From NCBI GenBank assembly GCA_003224195.1, contig QHYP01000037.1:1779-13230 (forward strand): DNA of 11,452 nt. Reading direction: 5' to 3'. A program made the position numbers and the translations under genes. The notes beneath the pieces were generated by a model. The model had not been told where the DNA came from and ran no database searches. It saw only the letters and a list, made by a program, of their open reading frames with translations. Shown in pieces: positions 6,727 through 11,452 of the stretch (position 1 is the first letter of the stretch; the number at the start of each line of letters is the position of its first letter). Origin of the DNA: Acidobacteriota bacterium (GTDB lineage: Bacteria; Acidobacteriota; Terriglobia; Acidiferrales; UBA7541).

Positions 6727-8343
6727 ATGAAACTCGGCCGCGTTTTGGTCCTGGCTGTCGTGTGCGCATCTCTGGGGACGCGGGCGGCGGTTGCCGCGCA
6801 ACACGAACATGCCGGCGGCGAGCCGGAGCGGCTCGGGAGAGTCGAATTTGCCATCTCTTGCGACCCGGCGGTCCAGCCGCAATTCAACCGCGCGGTCGCC
6901 ATGCTGCATTCGTTCTGGTACCAGAAAGCCGCGGAAGCGTTCGCGGCGATTGCGAAGCAGGACCCATCTTGCGGGATTGCGGAATGGGGCGTGGCGATGA
7001 CGCACTACCACGAAATCTGGGAGGCACCGATTGCGGCGGACCTGAAACAAGGCTGGGAGGCCGTCGAACGAGCGAAGGCGATGAGCGCGAAGACGCAGCG
7101 CGAGCGCGACTATATCGCCGCCATGGAAACGTTTTTCAAAGATTCGGACAAGCTCGACCACGGCACCCGCGCGCTGGCCTATGAGAAGGCCATGGAACAG
7201 ATTCAAGCGCGTTACCATGAGGATCGCGAGGCGGCGATTTTTTATGCCCTCGCTGTACGCGCCAACGCGCCGCCAAACGATAGGACCTACGCCAACCAGA
7301 AAAAGGCAAGCGCCATCCTGGTGAAGCTATTTGCGAAACAGCCGGACCACCCAGGTCTGGCGCACTACATCATTCACTGCGATGACTATCCGCCGCTGGC
7401 GGCGCAGGCGCTGGATGCGGCGCGGCGTTACGCGAAAATCGCTCCCGATTCGCCGCATGCGCTGCACATGCCGTCGCACATCTTCACGCGGCTGGGACTG
7501 TGGCAGGAGTCCATCGAATCCAATGTTGCTTCCTCCGCTGCCGCCCGCAAGAACGAAGCCCTCGGCGACGAACTACATGCGCGGGATTACCTCGTTTACG
7601 CCTATCTCCAGCGAGGACAAGACGCGGAGGCGAGGAAAGCGCTCGAGGAGGCGCCGAGGGACAAAGCGGGTGACCCTTCATATTTTTCCGGGCTCTATTC
7701 CATTGCCACGATGCCGGCGCGTTTCGCGGTCGAACGGCACGCCTGGGCCGAAGCCGCGGCGCTGACCCTGCCGCGGGATATGTTTCCAGGCGGGCGCTAC
7801 GCTTGGACGGAGTCGAACCTGTATTTCTCCAAGGCGCTCGGCGCGGCCCGCATGGGCGATACCGGCGGGGCGCGCAGCGCGTTGCAGCAGCTTACTTCCC
7901 TGCGAGAGACGCTTCAGCGGGAAGGAGAGCGGTACTGGATGGACCAGGTGGACATCCAGCGGGAAACTGTTGCGGCCTGGATTGCGGCGGCCGAAGGAAA
8001 AAGCGACGACGCGCTCCGGCAAATGCGAGCCGCCGCCGACCACGAGGACGCGACGGACAAGCATGCCGTGACTCCAGGACCCGTCGTGCCCGCACGCGAG
8101 CTTCTGGGAGAAATGCTGCTCGAAGCGAAACAGCCCGCCCCAGCCCTGGAAGCATTTGAGACCACGCTGCGTGTGGCACCGGGCCGATTCAACGCCCTTT
8201 CGGGCGCGGCTCGCGCTGCGGAATCGGCTGGGGACCGCGAGAAAGCGAAGAGCTACTACGCCAAGCTACTTACGTACTGCGATCACGGTGACGGCGATCG
8301 CGCGGAGCTCCGGGACGCCAGGACGTTTCTGTCCCAGAAATGA
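6727..8343 (+). CDS. Exported TPR-like repeat protein, function unknown
   Basis: The reading frame is open from 6439, but the start is placed at the ATG at 6727. It has a perfect AGGAGG (6717-6722) four bases before it, and a signal peptide begins there: MKLGRVLVLAVVCASLG, with probable cleavage after AVA(A) near residues 23-24 before QHEH. The mature protein (about 514 residues) is helical and Ala-rich with TPR-like units, clearest at about 225-265 and at the C-terminus (about 455-515, e.g. PAPALEAFETTLRVAPGRFNALSGAARAAE). Histidine-rich stretches stand out: MTHYHEIW (91-98), HPGLAHYIIHCDD (208-220) and SPHALHMPSHIFTRLGLW (242-259). Similar 'HYIH...HMPSHI' patterns occur in uncharacterised bacterial TPR proteins. 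Metal or ligand binding is possible but unproven. It is the only plus-strand gene in the window, is monocistronic, and converges on rplS. Confidence 0.85.
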   Translation: MKLGRVLVLAVVCASLGTRAAVAAQHEHAGGEPERLGRVEFAISCDPAVQPQFNRAVAMLHSFWYQKAAEAFAAIAKQDPSCGIAEWGVAMTHYHEIWEAPIAADLKQGWEAVERAKAMSAKTQRERDYIAAMETFFKDSDKLDHGTRALAYEKAMEQIQARYHEDREAAIFYALAVRANAPPNDRTYANQKKASAILVKLFAKQPDHPGLAHYIIHCDDYPPLAAQALDAARRYAKIAPDSPHALHMPSHIFTRLGLWQESIESNVASSAAARKNEALGDELHARDYLVYAYLQRGQDAEARKALEEAPRDKAGDPSYFSGLYSIATMPARFAVERHAWAEAAALTLPRDMFPGGRYAWTESNLYFSKALGAARMGDTGGARSALQQLTSLRETLQREGERYWMDQVDIQRETVAAWIAAAEGKSDDALRQMRAAADHEDATDKHAVTPGPVVPARELLGEMLLEAKQPAPALEAFETTLRVAPGRFNALSGAARAAESAGDREKAKSYYAKLLTYCDHGDGDRAELRDARTFLSQK

Positions 8344-8364
8344 AAAGCCCCGGATGACCGGGGC
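8343..8364 (-). terminator. Terminator of the rpsP-rplS operon
   Basis: GCCCCGG (8347-8353), ATGA, CCGGGGC (8358-8364) is a perfect 7-bp GC-rich stem. On the minus strand it is followed directly by TTTT (8346-8343) and then CATTT. It lies 36 nt past the rplS stop and abuts the stop codon of the convergent TPR gene. Confidence 0.75.
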
Positions 8365-8384
8365 GGCTCTGCGTATCGTTTTGC

Positions 8385-8410
8385 CCCTGACGGAATGCCG
8401 TCAGGGTTTT
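8385..8410 (+). terminator. Terminator of the TPR gene
   Basis: CCCTGACGG (8385-8393), AATG, CCGTCAGGG (8398-8406) is a perfect 9-bp stem followed on the plus strand by TTTT (8407-8410). It lies 41 nt past the TPR stop and overlaps the last codons and stop of rplS on the other strand. Confidence 0.75.
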
Positions 8411-8796
8411 GATTCGGAGGCTGCGGCGGCGGCGACAACTTCCTCGCGCTCGGCGCGCTTGATGCGGGCTGCCTTGCCTTTGAGGTCGCGGAGATAATAG
8501 AGGCGCGAGCGGCGAACGCTGCCTTTGCCAACCACTTCGATGGAGCTGATTGTTGGCGAGTGAAGCGGGAAGATGCGCTCGATGCCGACGCCGAAGCTGA
8601 CGCGGCGGACGGTGAACGTGGCGCTGGACGCCCGGCCCTTCTTGGAGATCACGACGCCTTCAAATGCCTGGATGCGCTCTTTTTCGGCTTCGCCTTCCTT
8701 GAGGCGGACGTTGACCCGGACGGTGTCGCCCGGACGGAAGGCAGGAAGGTCTTTGCGCAGTTGCGCCTCGTGTAATTTGCGAATAACCGGATTCAT
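8401..8796 (-). CDS. rplS: 50S ribosomal protein L19 (bL19)
   Basis: The start is set at the ATG at 8796 with AGGGAA upstream; the frame is open further, but homology begins at MNPVIRKLHEAQLRKDLPAF. The 131-residue product has the L19 signatures RPGDTVRVNVRLKEG (21-35), RIQAFEGVVISKKG (41-54), FTVRRVSFGVGIERIFPLHSP (61-81) and RRSRLYYLRDLKGKAARIK (95-113). bL19 sits at the 30S-50S interface of the large subunit. The last dozen residues form an Ala-rich tail (VVAAAAASESKP) beyond the usual end of the E. coli protein. It is the last gene of the operon, 124 nt after trmD, with a possible promoter of its own in the gap. Confidence 0.97.
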   Translation of the reverse strand: MNPVIRKLHEAQLRKDLPAFRPGDTVRVNVRLKEGEAEKERIQAFEGVVISKKGRASSATFTVRRVSFGVGIERIFPLHSPTISSIEVVGKGSVRRSRLYYLRDLKGKAARIKRAEREEVVAAAAASESKP

Positions 8797-8853
8797 GTTC
8801 GTGTTCCCTGCGGACCCACTCAGGCGGGGCCGACACGCCGGAGACAAACCAAA

Positions 8854-8882
8854 AGTATAGCGGAAAAGGCCCTGTTTTCCTA
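8854..8882 (-). promoter_or_regulatory. Possible internal promoter for rplS
   Basis: On the minus strand TAGGAA (8882-8877), 17 nt, then TATACT (8859-8854). The -10 matches five of six bases and the -35 three of six. It lies in the 124-nt trmD-rplS gap, the longest in the operon, and would let rplS be made independently of trmD, as fits the far higher need for a ribosomal protein. Confidence 0.4.
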
Positions 8883-8920
8883 GCGAATGTCGCACATCTT
8901 TTCGGACCGATAGGCGTGCC

Positions 8921-9751
8921 TCATGACGAGGAGAGGTCGGGCCGGTTGCGGCGGGTCTTTTCGAGGGCGGCCTGGCGGCGCCATTTGGCGACCTCGGCAT
9001 GATTGCCGCTGATGAGGATTTCGGGAACTTTCCAGCCGCGGAAGTCGGCGGGGCGGGTGTAGTGGGGAAAATCCAGAAGAGGGTGACTGGTGGCTGGTGA
9101 CTGGTGGCTGGTGACGACCGACTTGGCCGCAACCACGGGGCGCCGCTTCGCTCGGGACGGGGGGCGTGCCCCAACAGAAGAAGCCGGCGCGGACGCGGGC
9201 GGGGCGCTGAAGGACTCGTTGGCGGCGGAAGCTTCGTTGCCGAGAGCGCCAGGGAGAAGGCGCGTGACGGCGTCCACGACGACTGCCGCGGGCAATTCGC
9301 CGCCGCTGAGGACGTAGCCGCCGATGCTTACCTCTTCGGTAGCGAGATACTGGGCGACGCGTTCGTCCACGCCTTCATAGCGGCCGCAGAGGAGAATGAT
9401 CCGGTCAAGCGCTGCATAACGGCGAGCGGTTTCCTGATCGAAAAGTTTGCCGGCAGCGGACATGAGAAGGATGGCTGTCTTCGGATCGGGGTCCGCAGCC
9501 TCGGCGGAATCGCCGACGCTGCGACCGAGGAGCGATTCGACGGCTTCGAAAAGCGGCTCGGGCTTGAGGACCATGCCTTCGCCCCCGCCGAAGGGACGGT
9601 CGTCCACAGTGCGATGACGGTCGTGGGTGAATTCGCGCAGATCGTGCACGCGGACTTCGACCAGACCGGCTTCGCGGGCGCGGCGGAGGATGCCGAAATC
9701 GAGCGGCCCGTCGAAGAATTCGGGGAAAATGGTCACCAAGTCGAAGCGCAT
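8921..9751 (-). CDS. trmD: tRNA (guanine-37-N1)-methyltransferase with an enlarged interdomain linker
   Basis: TrmD methylates G37 of tRNAs reading CNN/CGG-type codons with S-adenosylmethionine and so prevents +1 frameshifting; it is essential in most bacteria. The 276-residue product carries the SPOUT-family landmarks FTHDRHRTVDDRPFGGGEGM (41-60), LLCGRYEGVDERV (120-132), SIGGYVLSGGELPA (142-155), and the C-terminal LLDFPHYTRP (225-234) and ISGNHAEVAKWR (247-258). Between NESF (178-181) and LLDFPHYTRP lie 43 residues where E. coli has three, rich in Ala, Pro, Ser and Arg and partly encoded by a short tandem repeat. By eye, Glu179 falls at the position of the E. coli catalytic Asp169, just before this insert. 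The ATG has no clear Shine-Dalgarno sequence. All core motifs remain in one frame, so the enzyme is probably active. Confidence 0.95.
   Translation of the reverse strand: MRFDLVTIFPEFFDGPLDFGILRRAREAGLVEVRVHDLREFTHDRHRTVDDRPFGGGEGMVLKPEPLFEAVESLLGRSVGDSAEAADPDPKTAILLMSAAGKLFDQETARRYAALDRIILLCGRYEGVDERVAQYLATEEVSIGGYVLSGGELPAAVVVDAVTRLLPGALGNEASAANESFSAPPASAPASSVGARPPSRAKRRPVVAAKSVVTSHQSPATSHPLLDFPHYTRPADFRGWKVPEILISGNHAEVAKWRRQAALEKTRRNRPDLSSS
9082..9115. repeat. 7/14-bp tandem repeat inside trmD
   Basis: The plus strand carries the 14-bp unit GGTGACTGGTGGCT twice in perfect copy (9082-9095, 9096-9109) plus six more bases. Each 14-mer is itself two 7-mers, GGTGACT and GGTGGCT, so the array is nearly five 7-bp units. 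It encodes the SVVTSHQSPATSH end of the TrmD linker insert. Seven and fourteen are not multiples of three, so loss or gain of one unit would break the trmD frame. Confidence 0.85.
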
Positions 9752-9792
9752 GCAAAGTCAGTGTAGCCAAACGCGCGGGGCGGCGAAAGGAA

Positions 9793-10275
9793 TCAAGCCG
9801 ATTTCGGCCAGTGCGGGAGCCAGCGGGGAACGCGGCGGCAGTAGTCTTCGTATGCGGCGCCGAATTTGCGGCGGAGCACAGGCTCCTCGTAGAGAATGAC
9901 AAAAAGGCTTGCGCCTGCGAAGAGACCCGCCGCGCAGAGCGCGAGGGACAGCGCCCGAAACACAATCGCTTCTCCCAGCATTACGGAAACAACGCTCCAG
10001 TACATCGGATTACGCACAAAGCGATAAGGACCCTCGACGACGAGCTTCTTCGGCGGATCGATGGGCGCGGGCGTGCCTTGGCCACGCAGGGCGAAGCCCC
10101 AGAAGGCGCAGGTGACATAGAGCGCAGATCCGCTGGCGACGAGCAGCGCGCCAGCGATGCCCACGCCGGCCAGATGGGGCCGCAAACCCGGAGACAGAAG
10201 CCAATACGGCAGCGCAACGGTCCAGAGACCGGCGACCAGAATGGTAAAGACGAGCGTGCGAAGAACGGGAGACAT
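9793..10275 (-). CDS. ICMT/PEMT-type membrane methyltransferase
   Basis: A 160-residue integral membrane protein with about four hydrophobic segments (about residues 7-28, 35-56, 93-113 and 110-130). It carries the signature of the isoprenylcysteine carboxyl methyltransferase / phospholipid methyltransferase group: GPYRFVRNPMYW (82-93), then EEPVLRRKFGAAYEDYCRRVPRWLP (130-154), whose Arg/His-Asn-Pro and Glu-Glu-Pro elements bind S-adenosylmethionine in family members of known structure. Bacterial members of this group are mostly uncharacterised and the substrate here is unknown. The ATG at 10275 has no good ribosome binding site. It lies 24 nt after rimM and 41 nt before trmD, inside the ribosomal/tRNA-modification operon, which is unusual; it probably shares that transcript. 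Confidence 0.85.
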   Translation of the reverse strand: MSPVLRTLVFTILVAGLWTVALPYWLLSPGLRPHLAGVGIAGALLVASGSALYVTCAFWGFALRGQGTPAPIDPPKKLVVEGPYRFVRNPMYWSVVSVMLGEAIVFRALSLALCAAGLFAGASLFVILYEEPVLRRKFGAAYEDYCRRVPRWLPHWPKSA

Positions 10276-10299
10276 GCAGGGAAGGGTACACCCAATTGG

Positions 10300-10854
10300 C
10301 TATGTGCGGTTGAGGTCAAGGAGACCTTCGGGAAGAACGACTTCGATGCGGCGAGAGGCCGTGTCGATGCGGATGCAGAAGTCTTCGGCGAGAGGGATGA
10401 GCAATTCTCTCCCGGAGGATTCGATGACGAGAAGCGGGGTGCCGGGAGCGACTGGCCCGCCAGGGAATTGGACGTCTCGGACAATGCCGATGCGTCCGCC
10501 GTTTTGGAACACCTCGCAGCCGATGAGATCGGTGACGTAGTAGCGACCGGGGGGAAGCGGGGCGCGCTCGGCGAGCGGCACCTGCACTTCGAGGCCACGA
10601 AGTTTTTCGGCCGCCTCGATCGAATCGCAGCCGACAAATTGAAAAATCGCCTGGCCGCCGCGGGATTGGCTGAGCCAGCAAGCCTTAACCTCAACGCGGC
10701 GCGGCGCTGCCTTGCCATCGGCTAAAAACACTTCGGGGAGTTTTGTCAAGCGTTCGGGAAAGTCAGTAAGGATCTCTGCCGCGACTTCGCCTTTGACGCC
10801 GCGCGGGCGGAGAATCCGCGCGAGGGTCACGTAGCTTTCGGACGCGTCGCTCAA
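10300..10854 (-). CDS. rimM: 16S rRNA processing / ribosome maturation factor RimM
   Basis: RimM binds ribosomal protein S19 and assists maturation of the 30S head domain. The 184-residue product has the RimM N-terminal domain (YVTLARILRPRGVKGEVAAE, 8-27; DFPERL, 31-36; SIEAAEKLRGLEVQVP, 78-93) and a C-terminal PRC-barrel (PGRYYVTDLIGCEVF, 102-116; GRIGIVRDV, 120-128; LLIPLAEDFCIRID, 151-164). The start is a TTG at 10854 that overlaps the khpA stop as TTGA; a short GGAAG lies just before it. No ATG is available at a better place, so initiation is probably by translational coupling to khpA. The length is normal for the family. Confidence 0.95.
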   Translation of the reverse strand: MSDASESYVTLARILRPRGVKGEVAAEILTDFPERLTKLPEVFLADGKAAPRRVEVKACWLSQSRGGQAIFQFVGCDSIEAAEKLRGLEVQVPLAERAPLPPGRYYVTDLIGCEVFQNGGRIGIVRDVQFPGGPVAPGTPLLVIESSGRELLIPLAEDFCIRIDTASRRIEVVLPEGLLDLNRT

Positions 10855-11084
10855 TCTTCCAGAATCTCGAGCGTGAGCCGCTTTCGCAGCTTCATGCCGG
10901 CTGCGCCCAGAATCGTGCGCATGGCTTTGGCCGTGCGGCCCTGCCGGCCGATCACCTTGCCGAGATCTTCGCGATGGACGCGCAGCTCGAGCACGGTGAC
11001 CTGCTGGCCGTCAACCGACTTGACGTCGACGTCTTCCGGATGGTCCACAAGCGCTTTCGCAATTACCTCGACCAGCTCCTTCAT
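10851..11084 (-). CDS. khpA: KH-domain RNA-binding protein KhpA
   Basis: A small single-KH-domain protein of 77 residues. The frame is open to 11123, but the ATG at 11084 has a GGAGG (11095-11091) six bases upstream and gives the family N-terminus MKELVEVIAKALVDHPEDV. The KH signature is LGKVIGRQGRTAKAMRTIL (41-59), with the RNA-backbone-binding GRQG loop at 46-49. KhpA pairs with KhpB/Jag in several bacteria and binds many RNAs; in firmicutes it affects cell elongation and division. Its place between rpsP and rimM is the usual one. Its last codons overlap the rimM start by four bases. Confidence 0.95.
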   Translation of the reverse strand: MKELVEVIAKALVDHPEDVDVKSVDGQQVTVLELRVHREDLGKVIGRQGRTAKAMRTILGAAGMKLRKRLTLEILED

Positions 11085-11127
11085 CGTGCACCTCCGCGCG
11101 AGCTGGATTCCACGAGAACTCAAGTGA

Positions 11128-11149
11128 CGTTCCGGTGCGCGCCGGAACG
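11128..11149. other. Intercistronic hairpin between rpsP and khpA
   Basis: CGTTCCGG (11128-11135), TGCGCG, CCGGAACG (11142-11149) forms a perfect 8-bp stem in the 90-nt rpsP-khpA gap. On the minus (mRNA) strand it is followed by TCACTTGAG with no T-run, so it is not a standard terminator. It may be an RNA processing or stability element that sets rpsP and khpA levels apart. Confidence 0.45.
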
Positions 11150-11174
11150 AAGACCGGGCAAGGCGGGCGATGCG

Positions 11175-11414
11175 TTAGGCGATCTTCTGACTGCGGATGA
11201 AGCTGCGGACGGTATCGCTCGGCTGGGCGCCCTGGGTCAGCCAATGCTTGACGCGCTCCGAGTTCAGCTTGATCTCCGCGGGCTTTTTCAGGGGATCGTA
11301 GGTTCCTACGTTTTCCACCTCGCGGCCATCGCGGGCGCGACTCTTTTCGATGACGACAACGCGATAAAACGGCTTCTTCTTCTTCCCAATCCTCTTCAGA
11401 CGGATCATCAGCAC
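11175..11414 (-). CDS. rpsP: 30S ribosomal protein S16 (bS16)
   Basis: A 79-residue bS16 protein. Diagnostic stretches are MIRLKRIGKKKKPFYRVVV, RDGREVENVGTYDPL and VKHWLTQGAQPSDTVRSFI, matching the E. coli protein along its length. The start is the GTG at 11414, nine bases after a GGAGG (11428-11424); an ATG two codons later is possible but lies 15 bases from the same site. bS16 binds 16S rRNA and is needed for 30S assembly. It is the first gene of the rpsP-khpA-rimM-trmD-rplS operon, directly behind a strong -10 box. Confidence 0.96.
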   Translation of the reverse strand: MLMIRLKRIGKKKKPFYRVVVIEKSRARDGREVENVGTYDPLKKPAEIKLNSERVKHWLTQGAQPSDTVRSFIRSQKIA

Positions 11415-11423
11415 AAGCCCATT

Positions 11424-11442
11424 CCTCCAGATCGATATTATA
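11424..11442 (-). promoter_or_regulatory. Operon promoter -10 box and rpsP ribosome binding site
   Basis: The minus strand reads TATAAT (11442-11437), a perfect -10 box, then GGAGG (11428-11424). The -35 box would fall beyond the window edge. Transcription would begin near 11430, leaving an mRNA leader of only about 15 nt, so there is no room for a ribosomal-protein-binding leader structure. Confidence 0.6.
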
Positions 11443-11452
11443 CAGGCCGGAG

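Noticed and set aside
9082..9115. Tandem repeat as part of a CRISPR array
   Set aside because: Units are 7/14 bp without spacers and lie inside a coding region.
8797..9174. N-terminal extension of rplS to 257 residues
   Set aside because: It runs antiparallel-free but out of frame through trmD and lacks any L19 homology; the known L19 N-terminus starts at 8796.
9104..9766. 220-residue plus-strand frame opposite trmD
   Set aside because: Antisense shadow produced by GC-rich codon use; trmD motifs on the other strand are unequivocal.
9746..9775. TACACT on the minus strand as a trmD promoter
   Set aside because: No acceptable -35 box lies 16-18 nt upstream and the gene is within an operon with a 41-nt gap.
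9811..10725. 304-residue plus-strand frame opposite rimM and the methyltransferase
   Set aside because: It spans two recognised minus-strand genes and their gap, and shows no domain or signal of its own.
11408..11422. Four-codon mini-ORF (ATG GGC TTG TGC TGA) ahead of rpsP as a leader peptide
   Set aside because: Its ATG is only one base from GGAGGA, too close for initiation, and so short an ORF needs more support; the GTG nine bases downstream of GGAGG explains the site.

Overview
The window looks like chromosomal DNA of an acidobacterium (Acidobacteriota, probably the Terriglobia side). The DNA is GC-rich. Two large FtsX/MacB-type permeases of the acidobacterial 'duplicated orphan permease' (ADOP) type sit in tandem behind a PadR regulator, an arrangement strongly expanded in that phylum. 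The assignment is inference from gene content; no rRNA is present and no search was run.

Left part (1-4155, all minus strand): a probable operon padR -> ADOP permease (883 aa, complete) -> second ADOP permease (N-terminal 324 residues only, cut by the window edge). The padR promoter carries three copies of one half-site arranged as two perfect dyads, a candidate autoregulatory operator. A hairpin with a T-run between padR and the permeases could attenuate the permease genes.

Middle part (4223-6452, minus strand): a DCC/DUF393 thiol-disulfide protein followed 79 nt later by a polytopic membrane protein of the lipase maturation factor family. They probably form a two-gene membrane/redox unit. 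A palindrome cluster follows the second gene.

The 6453-6726 intergenic region holds two inverted repeats and a good promoter for the only plus-strand gene, an exported 538-residue helical-repeat (TPR-like) protein with conserved His-rich segments (6727-8343). That gene converges on rplS. The two genes appear to use crossed terminators, each lying on the far side of the other.

Right part (8401-11442, minus strand): the housekeeping operon rpsP - khpA - rimM - membrane methyltransferase - trmD - rplS, for ribosomal proteins bS16 and bL19, ribosome maturation and tRNA m1G37 methylation. It begins at a perfect TATAAT box. Two features are odd. An isoprenylcysteine-methyltransferase-like membrane protein sits between rimM and trmD. 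TrmD carries about 40 extra residues in its catalytic interdomain linker, partly encoded by a 7/14-bp tandem repeat.

No tRNA, rRNA, CRISPR array, transposase or phage gene was recognised. I found no convincing wholly new system. The best leads are the TrmD linker insertion, the padR operator and terminator architecture, and the DCC/lipase-maturation-factor pair.
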